Shown here: positions 32,919 to 45,903 of the stretch, one piece after another | Position numbering within the stretch: the first letter of the stretch is position 1 | Layout of the letters: every line of letters begins with the position of its first letter | Source of the DNA: Gnetum montanum | Taxonomy: Eukaryota > Streptophyta > Gnetopsida > Gnetales > Gnetaceae | Assembly (NCBI GenBank): GCA_015680685.1 | Contig: MNCI01005943.1 | Location: 549,451-613,450 of the forward strand | Direction of reading: 5' to 3' | Length of the DNA stretch: 64,000 bases | The notes under the pieces: generated by a model | Told to the model about the DNA's origin: nothing | Database searches by the model: none | What the model saw: only the letters and a program-made list of their open reading frames with translations | Program-made: the position numbers and the translations under genes

Positions 32919-33280
32919 AACGAGTATCAAGTGTTCCTAACACCTAACCATATAAATTAAAAGTATTCATGAGTGACTTGATTGTAATCTATGGATTGGA
33001 CTAGCATGCTATCTAGATTGTTAAGTATGATCGTAGATTGTTGCCTTTCCAATTACACTTGTCATGGCCCTTAACTCTTATGATTAAGAGTAATTGAGGT
33101 ATATGATTGATGTTAATGGATCATGATTAAAATATTAAAATATTAAATTTTAATCTAATTAATGTAAGAATTAGAAAAAAAGAAGTTTGGTTGAGTCTAA
33201 ACCATAAGCATCCATTCCTAACTTGCCATACATATCCTAAACTCATGCTAATATCATTGTTGAGTTATCAAGTATACACT
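32919..33280 (-). mobile_element. LTR D, first piece
   Basis: This resembles fragment E (TAACACCTAACCATA; AATCTATGGATTGGACTAGC) and stops at the ACACT target duplication of element C. Its continuation lies at 46792-47185 and again at 63331-63440, on the far sides of C and B1. The outer edge near 32919 is estimated from alignment with E and has lost the TGAT end. Confidence 0.65.
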
Positions 33281-34151
33281 TGATGAGTGTCAAGTAGACC
33301 CTATGCCCAGCCATACAAATCACTAAGTGTTCATGCACGATCTGATCAAATTCCGTGGACTTATAACCTTCTAAGTACAATAGTCTCTAAGAAGTGAAAC
33401 TAACTATTGCAATCATTGTCTTCCCAATTACACTTGTGAAATGCAAAGGTATGGTTAAGAATAGCTAAGGCATATGATTTTTATCATTTTTTATGTTTTA
33501 TGTTTTAAGTTTCCTAAGGGTAAAGAATAATGTATAAAATAAAATAATTAAATTGTTAATTTAATCTAACTAGCTACACTTAACTAATTCTAACACAAGC
33601 ATCTATTCCCACTTGCTGTACACATCCTGAACATGTTTAACGCTACTGGGTTACCAAATGTTAAGCATTACAGGGGTCACCAAGCATCAAGCATATGTTC
33701 AAAGTGGTTGTACTTATGTGCTTAATTAATCACTATTTAATCTAGCTTAATTTGGGTTAATTACTTAAAGCATCAAAGGAAATTGCATAAAAGATTAAAT
33801 GCATAAATAAAAAATTAATCTAATTCAAAGTGCTGCAAGGTTTATCAGAAAGCTCATCTTTATTATTGCACACATTGTCATGCTTAGGTACAATAGTGCT
33901 TGAATAAAAATTTGTACACTCTTTGACTCCTACTATGGGTACTTAGAAAAATATTCTACCTTTCAAGCAAGAAAACTACAAGAGCTTTGCTACAACTATG
34001 AAAAAATATGCTATAAACATGGTAGGTGAATGTGTATTTATAGGAAAAAATAGACATTGCATTGATGAGGCCACATTAGCACATCAAATCCCATGTTGAC
34101 GGGGTTGCATCGATGAGGCCTTGTCGATGTAACCCTTGACATGACTCATCA
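33281..34151 (-). repeat. 3' LTR of element C
   Basis: 871 bp with TGATGAGTGT and ACTCATCA ends, matched by the 5' LTR at 45904. The TATA box CCTATAAATAC lies near 34040 on the minus strand. The U3 words CATCGATGAGGCC and GTCGATGTAACCC echo the CGACGTAGCC repeats of element A. Confidence 0.93.
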
Positions 34152-34160
34152 TACCCCCAT
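34152..34160 (-). other. Polypurine tract of element C
   Basis: On the minus strand ATGGGGGTA directly precedes the 3' LTR start, as in element A (GTGGGGGTA). Confidence 0.75.
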
Positions 34161-34408
34161 GATTGAATGAAACCTTGTCCTTAAGTGAACAAAAGGAGGA
34201 ATAAGTTTCTTATAAAATTTTGAGAAGGTATGGGATTATTGACTAACTACTAACATTCACAAACACAAATACAAACAAACACTAAGTGCCCGATTGTACG
34301 GAATTATAATCATTACAAAATGTTTTGGTGTTTAGGACAACAAAATTGAACACCAGGAACAAAATGACAAACATGATTCCTATAATGGCACAAATATGAG
34401 AAAGAAGT

Positions 34409-37083
34409 TCACATGGTCCTAGGTGGTGGAGGTTCCTTAGGCTTCGAAGGACCTTCTCCTACTTTAAGTGCATGTGGTGGTTCAAGTGGTTGTGGTTGTC
34501 CTATGGCAGTTGCAACTTCTAGTGGAAGACGGAAGGCTTCCAATAGTGCCTTCATCTTCTCCTCCTTCCTCCTAGGATCATTCACGGTTCACGCTGCATC
34601 CCTAATATGGATCAATGTGAGAACATCCTAAGGATAGAGCATTGTCGAGAATAGCTTCTTCATATTGACGAACCAAGCAACAAAATGTTTATGTTCAACA
34701 TTGAATGTCTTTATTGCATTTTATAGCTTTTGGTAGTCACTCATTCTCCTAGCCAAGTTCTTAGCTGTGTATTTTTGATCAGTGAAGCGTTGCTTGAGAG
34801 CATCAAGTTCTGCATTTTCCACCTTAAGCTTCTGCTTAGTGTCCTTGTGATGCTTGAACTTAGCTTCGTATAGTAAGTACAAACTGACCACATGTTTCTC
34901 CAATTCATACTAGGGCCATCCGATAGTCAAAATTACTAGATTTGCATAATAGAGATTGGCAAGCTCCATGTACTTTGTCATCTCCTCGATTTGTAGTTCT
35001 TTCATGCAGATATTCGCCTTATTGTAATCATTGAGTCCATAAAAAATAAGCTACTAGACATCACCTCCTTCCTTAAGTTGCTGGAGGACCATACTAACTT
35101 TTTCCTTTGTCATTTGAATATGTTTCTCATTGATTTCTTTTTATAGACCAACTTGATCTTTGTAGTGATTTTTGATAGCGAATACCTCTATTGCAAATTT
35201 TTGGTAAAGAGCTCGAATTTCCTCCAAGGAGAGATTTCTATTTTTGGCTACTAATCTCCTTAGTTCATTGTTCACTCTAGCTAACTACTCCTGCTATTGA
35301 TGGATGAAATCTTGCATTTTCTACTTCTGCACATCAACATTCCGCAGGTGATGATTTTCTGCAGTCAAGGTGACATTCTCTTGGCGAGTCTGATCTAAGG
35401 CCTTTTGGATATTATGCATGCTAACATCAGTTAAGGATTGATCAAAGATCACTATCTTCTTCACATCCTTAACCTTCTTGAGCTTTTCTTGAAGCTATTA
35501 AAAAGATTCATCATGAGTTAGTGTAAGGTTGAGAAATGTAGGATGAGCAAGGTAGGCTCTTAGTTTAACAACCTTTGTAGTTAGGCATTGGTCTTGAGAT
35601 CTGGCTATTTTAAGTTGTCCTTTCATGATAATGCATTTGATCTTTGCTTCCAATAGTTTTGATTGGGTCATAGTGATTGTGTCCAGAAGGTCAAAGACAT
35701 TTGGAATTAGTTGCTCGGTTCCCACCAGTTAGTCTAGCAACTCCTCATGCTAGGCTATGCTCAAATTGCTACTAATTGTTCCTGTAGACATCTGCACATC
35801 TCTAAGTGTAGAAACATATGGTACAGATACACAAGTGTGTTTAATGCCTCAAATATTCTATTAGCAACCACCTTTGTTGCTATCTTCTACCCATGGTGCT
35901 ACATCACCAAGATCATTGCTCCCTCGCCCTCCTCCAGGTGCATCAAGAAAGTAGTGGCATTCCCATAGATTTATTAGGCATTGTTGGTATTGTGAGAGGG
36001 AGACTGTTACCTCTTGAGTGCTAGGATTCAAACTTGTAAGAAAATTGGCCTATTTGTTCAAGGGAAACACAAGACTTTGACATTGTTCCATGAGTGGGTG
36101 GTGGAGGTGGTGGTTGTTGTCGCGCTTCCTTGGTTGTGGTAGGGGTCTTGTCTTTCATCATTTCTACCCATGAGGCAGAAGGAGTATGCTTGATTGTATC
36201 GTTGGCATAGCAAACTATTCTTGCCCTTATGCATAATTTTCTGATGAGATAGGGAAAGGGAAAGGTCTTACTTCCACATTCATTTTCCTTAAATCACTTC
36301 TTTATCTCTAGATAGATTAGTTGTGGAAGGTTCATAGGGAATTTTCCACTTAGAGTAGCATACACATAGGCAGAAAAGGTGGTAACCTTACTTGGCCTCA
36401 TCGTCAAATTGAGGTGATAGACCACTATCTTGAAATATATGTGCTATGTTGGGGTGTGTGTGTCATACTCCTTGTGGTCCACTCCATAACATCACTGGGT
36501 CCACATTCCTTGCCTCTAGGTCTACTTATGTAGAGATCTCAACCAAATTTTTTCCAATATTAGGTAACCCAAGGGCTTGTGTAATAGCCTCCATTAAGTA
36601 GGACACCTAAATATCCTTGATCTTCACATTGGCTCCTGCTCTCCTACCATTCCAAAAGAGATATGTTTCTTCTATGAACCATTCCCCACTAGCAGTGATG
36701 ATTGGCTACATGGGAGAGTTTTGTAGCTGTGTCTTGAATTCCATTGGAGCATGTTCTAAGAATGGTCCAAAGTTCAATTCTTAGAGAATTGAACGTTGGA
36801 TATCATGAGGCTTAATTTGATCAAGGTAGGCTTAAGTCAATGTAACCTTAAGTCTTAGCACCAGTCTTAGTGCCTCATCTTGATGAGATTTTTTAGTTAC
36901 GACCACTTCCTTGGGAATTTTTCGGACAAATTCCACTTTGGACTCCTCCTAAAGAGGTCATGGTGCATGAGTTTCTACTACCTGTGCTTAGGCTTGTTCT
37001 TGCTACTTTTTTTCAACTCTAGGTCATTTATCCCTTGGTTGGGATGGTCCTCCTTCCTACAGGTGTTTCGATCTAGGTGTCAT
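34409..37083 (-). pseudogene. Accessory ORF of element C: N-terminal globular domain plus coiled coil
   Basis: This is the counterpart of the ORF at 21944-24776 in element A. It starts MTPRSKHL at 37083 and contains EGGPSQPRDK, VTLT, ELNFGPFLEHAPMEF, PIITASGEWFIEETYLFW, KIKDI and QALGLPNIG (36550-37080). Then comes a coiled coil in which PNVFDLLDTITMTQSKLLEA (35600-35725) and YLLYEAKFKHHKDTKQKL with RRMSDYQKL (34721-34903) align with A. It ends GEGPSKPKEPPPPRTM at 34412. Intronless and full of stops. No transmembrane segment is visible, unlike classical envelope-like ORFs. Conservation of the whole architecture between A and C shows it was a real gene of the family. Confidence 0.78.
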
Positions 37084-39540
37084 ATGTAATCACAACATAA
37101 CCAAGGATTAGCACTTATTGTGTAACTTTGAAACATTTGAAATACCTTATCTCTTAGGGTAGTTACACTTGGCTAAGTTGTGATCATGGCTGGTTTGATC
37201 ATTTTAATATTATTTTATTTTTATTCGATTAGATAGGTTACTGGAGTGTGTTGGAAGGGTTTAACTCCCATAGGTTGATGATTTAATATTATTTTATTCA
37301 TTAAACCCATGGAGAAGTTAGAAAAATTTTGAAATTTTTTTTGTCAAAAACCTAAGGTTTGCGACCCCCATAACGTGAAGCGTACCTCTGGAAGCTGTAA
37401 CACTAAAGAATGGAGTGTATCAGAGAAACAGTTTAAAAGTTATAGAAAAATTACAAAAATTACAAAAAATCCCCTTACATTTGAAGCAAATGACAAAAAA
37501 TTCCTAAGTGGTGGACACTATCTATAGAATTTTTCCCATGCACCGAGTAGACCTAGTCTTTGGGGCCTAGTTGATGTGATCAACTGTGTCAATTAGGCCT
37601 GGTCGACATGGCTATTGATCACTATTGACCAAGTTAAAATTCAAAAAATACAAGGAGTTTTTGAATGAAATTGAAGTTAAATGGAAGCCTAAAACATAAT
37701 GAGATACATGAAGAGGGCTTGAGATTTTACAAAAGATGGAGAATGATTGGAGAAATGCCTTAGGGAGCACATAGTTGGATGCAATCGATGCAGAATGCAA
37801 AATATTTGATTATCAAAATGCCTAGGGATAAGGGACTTAACTACCCCAACTAAGAGCTATTTAAGTGCATCATCCCCATAGTAGGGTCATGTCCTTTTTT
37901 CCCATGCATAACCTTAACTAGGGTTCATGGGCCCCACAATTGATTAATGGTTATGAAAAGTTAAGGACCAAATTTAAAAGAATCTACCCAAGAATTTCCA
38001 CACATCAAACTAAGGCATCGAAAAGAACATGAAAACTAGTAGTGAGGTGAGTTATGAAAAGCATTGATGGATGAGATAGAGAGTAAAATGGATTTTCCAA
38101 TCATGGTCACATGAAGTCCCTTGTTAATTTTATGGTTAAATGACCTAATAAATTTTATCCTTAGTCGAGATCAAAACCAACCACTTTCAATGACTTTGCA
38201 TCACCACTATAAAATTAGTCCACCCCCTCAAGACACAAGAATGCTTCCATAGACAACCACTATTTCTTATTTGAGAAGAAAGGAGAAGCAGGAAATGAGA
38301 AAGGACCTTAGTTAGAGGGGACCTTTAGGCATGGGTAACTTATCTTTCTAGTTCCATAACCAGTGCTTGTAGCTCATTTATTGTGTCTAAGGGATGTGCT
38401 TTGAATTTCCATCATGTTTGTTTTTTTTGGATTTTATGTTTTTTACGAATCTTTTGAATGAGAACCACAACATGCAAAGACTTATTCAACTTCCTATTAT
38501 GGGTCGACATAGAATGATAAGAAATCCATGAAAACACACATGCACTCAAGGAAGTAGAAAGGTACAAAGAGTATTGAATCCCCTTAAAGTCACACCCTTT
38601 TCAAACCTTTGAATCTTTTCCAAGTTTGAAACTACCAAGGTCACAAGTTTGTTAAAGTCTTATTAATTGAAAAGGGACCTCATATTTCCAAAATTAGGAA
38701 AACCATAGAGTTGGTGGATGACATGGACTCACTACTTGTTTCATGAAAGGGAACCTTGTCTTAGTCATTAGTCATCAAAATTTGAAAATAGAAACCAGAC
38801 ATTAGCAATAAAAAACATTCAATAAAAGCCACCATTAGTAAACAACTACAACATCACCGTGTCCTGTTGGTAACAAGGCAATCTTATTAGAAAACAAGCA
38901 AAATTCACATCAAAATAAAGGAAAATATAGAAGAAATTTTAATATATTCAAGAAAAATAAAACATATGAACGATGTAAAATAAAAATTTGGAAAAATAAC
39001 AAAGTGTAAAATAAAAATGTGTAAAACAAAAATGTAGAAAAGTTGAAGAGCCATTTTAATGATTAGCATTTATAGCCATCTCCCCCATGATTGAGTTGAA
39101 AGGAGAAGATCTAAAAGATTGAGTGTCGCTATCCATTCAATGAGGCATTGATTTCACTAGCTTGCTTGGACTCATGGAAAGGTTTTAGTTGTTGCATGTT
39201 AACTAGCTATTTCTTATTTAGGTTCTCAGGTTTGTAAATTAACATAGCCTAAGAAGAAAAGGTTTTATAAATGATGTAAGGCCCTTCCCACAATTCTTGG
39301 AACTTAGTTCATTGAGGTATGTGTGTGTGGTTCCAATAGAGAACCTTGTCTCTAGCTTGAAATTTCACATTCCTTATCCTAAGGTCATGGTGTTGTTTAC
39401 TAAATGCTTTGTGCACTTTATTCAAGGACAAGGCCACCAATTGATTTTCATCTAGCATTTTAAGGTTGATCAATCTATCTTTTTGTGCTAGGCTTAAGTC
39501 AAGGTCTAGGTCAAAGGCTATTGAAAGTGTTCAAAGCCTA
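37084..39540 (-). other. Spacer between accessory ORF and integrase of element C
   Basis: No protein domain is recognisable. On the minus strand a segment around 37540-37625 holds ATGTCGACCAGGCC and CAACTAGGCCCC words, resembling the U3-like block of element A before its accessory ORF. The rest is AT-rich. It corresponds to the 19.9-21.9 kb spacer of A. Confidence 0.5.
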
Positions 39541-41203
39541 GATTGAATTGGAAGAGTTGGTAATTTTTCTTACACTAGATCATAAGGAGAGTAGCCTATA
39601 GGAAGCTTCCATGTGGAGTGGTAGGCCTAAAGGGCATCATTTAGTTTTATGCTCTAGTCTCTTCTATATTTGCTAATTGTTCTTGTTAAGATTTTTGTGA
39701 TCTCCCTATTAGTAACCTCTACTTGATCGTTGGCTTCGAGGTGGTACGGTGTTATTAATTTATGTTCAACCCCCAAGCATTGCATGAGGTTGTGAAAAGT
39801 AGCACCTATAAAAGTATGCTCAGAAATTAGTGCATGTGGCACTTCAAACTTGTTTACAACATTTTGTTGTACAAACCATGTAGTAGTGGAAGATGTACAA
39901 TCATTGATGGCTACTACTTTTGCCCATTTCATGTGATAGTCAACCATAGTTATTATGTATGCCTTTCCATTTGACATGGGTGTGATGGAACCCATGAAGT
40001 CTATGCCTTAGATGTTAAAAGGTTTTAGTGGTTGGATCCACTACTGAGGTTCCTTCATTTGAGTAGTCATCCTACCATCTCATTGACAACATTCACAAGA
40101 GCAGATAAATTGGTGGACATCCCTAAGGATTGTTGGCCAATAGTACCTTGACATTAGAATTTTAATGACTGTGCATCTCCCTACATGGTGGTCCCCATAA
40201 GGACCCTCATGCACATCTTGGAGAATGCACAATTGGTTAGCATTAGGAACACACCAACAAACCAGGCCATTGATGCACACCTTGTAAAGGTGTTCATTAA
40301 TTTGCATGGAGCATTTGGCCTGATGAAGAAACTATTGTTTCTTTTGGTGGTCTAACTCTTTTGGCATCTCTTTAATGAGAAGATAAGTGAGGATGCCATC
40401 ATACCACTTTGGTTTAGTAGATACTTATTTATTTATTGCACTGGCAAAGAGGAGTTTATTAGAAAATTGATCAAAGGGTGGGCTCTCATCCTCTTTGTTG
40501 TCCCATCGTAATTAGGACAAGTGATCAACAACGACATTCTTAGTCCCCTTTTGATCTACCATTGTAAGATTGAATTCCTATAAGATCACTAGCCATCGTA
40601 TGACACGAGGGTTCACTATTGGTTTATTCATTAAGAAGCAAATGGAACTTTGATTAGTGTGCAAAAACACCTTGTATCCAAACACCTAGTGCCTAAACTT
40701 CTCCAAAGCATACACCACAGCCATCAAATCTTTCTCCATTGTGGTGTAATTGAGTTGTGTACCCTTAATGCTTCAGCTTGCACAATGGATGTAATATGGA
40801 CATTTTTGATCATCCAACTGCAGAAGCATAGCTTCCAAGGCATAGTTTGATGTATTCATCATGATGTGAAATGGACAAGACCAATTAGGTGCTTATAGAA
40901 TTGGAATCTCTACAAGTTTCTTCTTAAGTTGCTGGAATGCCTTTTTGCATTCCTTGGTCCATATGAATAGAGCATCTTTCTTTGTTAGCTTGACCAATGG
41001 TTTTATGATAGAGAAATTCTCTATGAATTATTAATAGTAGCCAATGTGTTTAAGGAATGACTAGACATCTTTAATGGTTTCGAGTTGGTAGGTTATTCGT
41101 TAGATGACTTGAATATTTTAAGGATCTACCTCAACCCCAACTTGAGAAATCTTGTGCTCCAATATAATGTCCTTCTCGAGCATGATATGGCTCTTTTGCC
41201 AAT
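39541..41203 (-). pseudogene. RT end, RNase H and integrase of element C
   Basis: From the break at 41203 the RT resumes with WQKSHIMLEKDIILEHKISQ. RNase H is seen as SICFLMNKPIVNPRVIRWL and GTKNVVVDHLS (40480-40670). Integrase follows with HEGPYGDHHVG and CSCECCQ (zinc-binding region, 40080-40250), IDFMGSITP, ALISEHTF and ANDQVEVTNREI (39660-40000). The second core Asp appears as Glu-His in this copy, so the catalytic site is damaged as well as the frame. The order matches element A. Confidence 0.85.
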
Positions 41204-41733
41204 TGATGAGTGGCGAGGTAGCCCTACACTCAACCATACGAATACAAGCGTAACATGCGCGATTCGGTCGAACTTCGCAGACTAAGTGCCTACACTCCTC
41301 ATGGAACACTTAAGGTTAATTATTCATTGTCTTCCTAGACTTACTTGTATTTGTCAGGGTGTATGGTTAAGTAAGTCTAAGGTATATGATTTTTATGTCT
41401 TTTTGGTTTTATGTACTATGCTAGAGAGGTGAAGGGTTGAAAAGACTAATTGACTAACTCTAACTAACTAACTAAGCCTTAATTAACCTAGCGTCAGCAT
41501 CTGTTCCCACTTACCATTCACACCCTGAACCAATGCAACCNCGAATAAAGATCTGTTGACTTTGGAGTTCCTATTGCGGGCACATGGAAAATATTCTATC
41601 TCTAAAGAGGTAAAACTACTAGAGTTTCATTAAGGGTCTAGATCTAGATGAGAAACAAGGGAGACCCGCCTCTTATTTATAGATATGACGGTGCACTGCG
41701 ATATCGTGGCCCATGCGATATCACGTCCCATCA
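41204..41733 (-). mobile_element. Solo LTR inside the RT of element C, with an assembly gap
   Basis: Starts TGATGAGTGG and ends CCCATCA, with CCAAT on both sides (41199-41203 and 41734-41738). It interrupts the RT frame exactly between NLWLNW and QKSHIML. Only 530 bp are present because a single N at 41541 replaces roughly 240 bp found in the copy at 31625-32433. The minus strand TATA lies near 41683. Confidence 0.93.
41541..41541. other. Single N marking a collapsed gap
   Basis: GTGCAACGCTG...CTCGAATAAAG in the sister LTR (31961-32218) is about 240 bp, but here CAATGCAACC is joined through one N to CGAATAAAG. The true gap is therefore not one base, and downstream coordinates in a finished assembly would shift. 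Confidence 0.85.
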
Positions 41734-43374
41734 CCAATTAAGCCAAAGATTAGTCTCCATGCATATTTTAAGCACTTGCTCAATGTGGTCTAGGGATTTC
41801 TTGAATATAGTGCCATAGGTGGAGAAGTCATCCATGAAGACTTCCACACTGTAACCAATCTATTATTGAAAAATGCTTAAGACAAGGCATTGGAAAGTTG
41901 CAAGGGTATTGCATAGACCAAATAACATCTTACAATATGCAAAAGTAGCCAAGGGACTTGTGAACATAGGTTTGTCTTGATTCTCTTTTGTGATCTAAAT
42001 TTGGTTATAGCCACTATATCCATCTAGAAATCTATAATAGCAATGCCTAGAGATAGTGTCCAACACCTGGTCCACAAATGGTAATGAAAAATGATCTTTG
42101 AATGTTAGCATGTTCAATAGCCTAAAATCAATACAGATGCATCACTTGCCACCTTTCTTTGGCACAATTACAAGTGGGCTAACCCACTCGCTATCTGCAA
42201 TTGGATAGATGAACCCTACCTTGAGGAGTTGTTTAATTTCCTCTTTGATAATCTGTTTCAATTTTGGGTTCAATTGCTGCTGTGGTTGCCTCTTTGGCTT
42301 CATAGCCAAATTGGTATAGATATTATGCTGGCATATCCTAGGCTCAATCCTTGTGAGTTCAAGATATGACCAAGTAAAGGCTATTGATCATTTTTTGACC
42401 ACCCTCAACAACATCTTTTTCTGCTCAGAAGCAAGGTTGTCATTGATTATCACCAACTTACTATTTTTTAGAAATGCATATTTGATGCCAGTAGGTAGAG
42501 TTTTCAAGTCTAAGTGTTCCTATTTAAAACTATCAGGGATTTCCAACTCTTCCCAATCGGTATCATTAGGTTCATTATTGGAGAGTTGGTGATGAACTTG
42601 CTCCAATTCATTTATGCCTTTAATATAGGCATAAGTTAGGCTCTTAGTAGGTTCAATGCAAAGTGTGCTACTTTTAGATTCAGTTGTTAGCCACTAGGTG
42701 CTCTCTTGTTTTGTGGTTGCTGTATATAGGCACTTTTGGATTTCAGATTCATTTGCATACTATCTACATGCTTTGATTAATGTGCTTTTAATAGACTAGA
42801 GTTTTTGCACACAGTTGCATGTTGTATCGTTGTACACAATGCGTGGAACTCCCTTCTTCTTGATCTTTTCAAATGCATTTTTCTTGAAAATATCCAAGGA
42901 AAGATCTCTAATGCTCATTCGCTCATCAACCATGCTCAACTAAGCCCTTCCCATAATGATTAGAAAGTCCCCCTTACAATTGTTAACTTTGATCACTAGG
43001 AAATTAGTAGGATATGATCACCCACAAACAGTGGTCACAATGTCCTCTACTAATCCTAAGAGAACAATGATGGACTAATCTACCAATTGTAAATAGATAT
43101 TGCTCTTCTTGAGAGAAGGCAAGTTTCAAGCATTGCACATTTCATAGGAAATTAGATTAACACCAAAACCTAAATCGACAAGAGCCTTGCATGGCTCATT
43201 TCTTGCAATCTGCAAGTAGATAAGAGGACTTCCTGGATCAGTTCTTTTCTTGGAAAGGTTGCCAACCTTGATCCAATTAGATATAGTGTGGATCAACATG
43301 ATTGTGCAGATCTTAGGAGGCATTTGTTTTGAAGGGCTCTTGAAAGGAATGGATGTAGAGGATGAAGGAGACAC
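41734..43374 (-). pseudogene. Protease and RT N-terminal part of element C
   Basis: Protease: EPCKALVDLGFGVNLIS (43126-43200), LGLVEDIVTTVCG and IIMGRA. Then the pre-RT block LPTGIKYAFLKNSKLVIIND and RICQHNIYTNLAMKPKRQPQ. RT motifs follow: GFIYPIADSEWVSPLVIVPK, FLDGYSGYNQI (first catalytic Asp) and VEVFMDDFSTYG (the Y/FxDD pair). The active-site triad of the protease reads D-L-G here. Stops are mostly TAG or TGA. FMDDFS is characteristic of plant Athila elements. It breaks at 41734 because of the solo LTR. Confidence 0.88.
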
Positions 43375-45742
43375 AAGGAGACTAGTCGCATAAGTTGGTG
43401 AGGGTTTTGTAGGACTATTGGTTTGGAAGAATGATCTTTTACAAGATCTTAGTTTTAAACCACTTGGCTGAGGAGCTACTTGTAAGTTAAAAACTATGGT
43501 AGTATTACCTTGCTATAGGTACATAGGAATTTCATCCTTCATGGATGGAGTAGGAAGTAATTGGGTTGAGGGTGGAGGAACATATGCTAAAGGATGAGAA
43601 GGGTGATAAGGATATGGGGATTCCCCTTTAGAAAATGGAAAATGAGTTTTATAATACTTTGGAGGATGTTAGTTATGCTGGAAAGAAGTGTGACTAGAAG
43701 AGTCATGGGAAGACATGGGTTACTGAACATAGTACCCATACAGATCTAGCTACTTGAAAGGGTACTGCTACCTTGGTGGTAGCATCCCCCATGATTGTGG
43801 GTGCTGCCACTAATGGTACCTCTCATACAATTATGGTGGATCTCCACTTGGATAATAAGCTTGTTGTTGCTTGTGGAACTACCTTGTGTTGCCTTGAGGA
43901 TAAGAAAACCTTCTAGGTGCATGCCTTCATGCTAGTCTAGGATTCAGAGCATACATCCAAAAATTCCTTAAATGTGACACAATAGGACAACATCCCTTGG
44001 GATGTTCATATTGGTAGATATCACGCTTACCATCATCATCTAATTTTGACTCCACAACCTTTTCTATTACCACAACTTTGCCCTTACCCCTTTAGTAGGT
44101 ATGTTCAACATCTTTTCTTCTCTTGTGATCACGATCACTACCTTGTTCTTTGGATTCTTCTATAATTTTTAGAGCAGTTTGAAATTTTTCATTCAAAGAT
44201 TTCCATATTTTGTTAACTGAGCTAAAATTTTAGACATAGATTTTTGAATTAGCAAGGTTTTCTGCTACACCACTTCATCAAGTGATGTCTCCTTCTCGTT
44301 GTCACAAAATTGGACCTCCCTTTTTCTGATGGAAAGGTCCCAGCTATACTCCTTAGTAGTCTCTTGGTTTCTTAACTGACCTTTTTCTTTTGCAACCTAC
44401 ATAATCAACCTTTGAATTTCATGGGCTCTCAATTCTGATAGTCTCCCTTGGGCATAGACCCCAAGAGTTCTCATTTTTTCTAATTAAAGTCCATTTATGA
44501 TATGGCAACACTGCTTTCATTGAGAATAAAAATGGCTAGGACATATGTGCAAAAAAGAATAATACCTACCCATGGCTACGTCCAAGGGTTCATGTATTCC
44601 TTGTTGCCATCCTTAGATTTGCTTCCTCAAGTTAGATACTTTGGAGTACATTTGATATTTGTTATTGAATAGCTCAAGCATTGTAATCCATCTGCAAATT
44701 GATTTTGGCTCTAAGGAGTGGTACCAAATTTTTGCTTCTTTTATGAGTGTCCTAGGGAATAGCTTAAGTTTTTGATATTATTTTCTATGTTTTGCAAGGC
44801 ATAGGCATCGTGAAAGGCTTGAAGATGGGTCTGTGGATTCGAGTTATATTCCCCCTCAAATCTGGGGATATTTTTCATATCCAACCTCTTGAATTTGCTA
44901 TCTTTCACATGCTTGGTTGGAATTTTGATTGGCTTTGCAATGTTTAGCATGCTTCAAGTTGCTAGCAAAGTTTCATCATCATCATAGTTGCGATGATGCC
45001 TATGGTGTCCCTTGCTATCCCTTTGTTCATGGTAGGTTTCACTATCATTGTCCCACTATTCACCTTCATTGTAGTTTTGTTCCCTATGGTTTCAATTAGA
45101 TTTAGAGGAGAAAGAAGAAGATGCAAATGAAGAGGGTGAAGAGGGAGAAGAACTGCCACCACCATATTGTTTGCCACCTCCTCTTCACTTGTCATAGCCA
45201 CGATCATTAGGTTTACTATCATCATGATGCTTGCCTAGGCCCCTACCTTGATTCCCACTTTTACTTGAACCTGAATTATTAATAGTGGAGTACAGATTTA
45301 GGTTCAAGTCACCTTCACTAGAGTTAAGGGGTGGAGAATCTTCATGTTGAGACCCCTAGAGGAAGGATCCTCGTTATCATTTTGGTTCAGCCAGAATAGG
45401 GGCTAGTGAACCGTTTTCCCTTCGTAGCTTCATGGTACTTCTTGTGGTGCCAATCTCATTTGCGTGATATTTTTGTGTGATGATTGTCCCGATAGTCATG
45501 GTCCTACACAATGTATTCATCATGGAGATCCTAGATGTCCAACCTCTTAAGAGTTTGAAGTAGCATCCCAGGAAAAAATTGGTTAGGAGGTAACATAATG
45601 TTTTCCTCCATATCTCTCTACTTAAATTCTGATGAAGGATGAAGGTGAAATTAGGTACAAACTCATCTAGATGAGTGCACATCACTTTGAGTTCTTGGGG
45701 CACTAGCGGTTTTGATTCATCATGCTTGTGAGAAGAAGACAT
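43375..45742 (-). pseudogene. gag of element C (Athila type)
   Basis: The start at 45742 gives MSSSHKHDESKPLVPQELKV, then HLDEFVPNFTFILHQN, aligned with element A. The capsid region at 44741-44950 (RFEGEYNSNPQTHLQAFHDA, DMKNIPRFEGEY) and a Ser/basic stretch (44962-45225) follow. The zinc knuckle has decayed to IYQYEHPKGCC (near 43990), where A still has CGICQYEHPKGCC. A Gln/Pro/Tyr-rich tail leads to the protease. It is inactive through many stops. Confidence 0.8.
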
Positions 45743-45883
45743 TTTGGATTAGAGAAAAAATTAAGTATGCTTAAATTATAATTAGAATTACTACTTGTTG
45801 AATGATTGTGAACCTAGGGTTCATTTTAATGATCTTAAATAAATTTCACTAAGTCCTAGATAGCACACATATCAAACTACAAA

Positions 45884-45902
45884 GTCCTTAGGAATAGCAC
45901 CA
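45884..45902 (-). other. Primer-binding site of element C
   Basis: On the minus strand TGGTGCTATTCCTAAGGAC, one base after the LTR. It aligns with TGGCACCATTGTCGAGGAT of element A and so with the Asp-tRNA-type site. Confidence 0.75.
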
Positions 45903-45903
45903 A

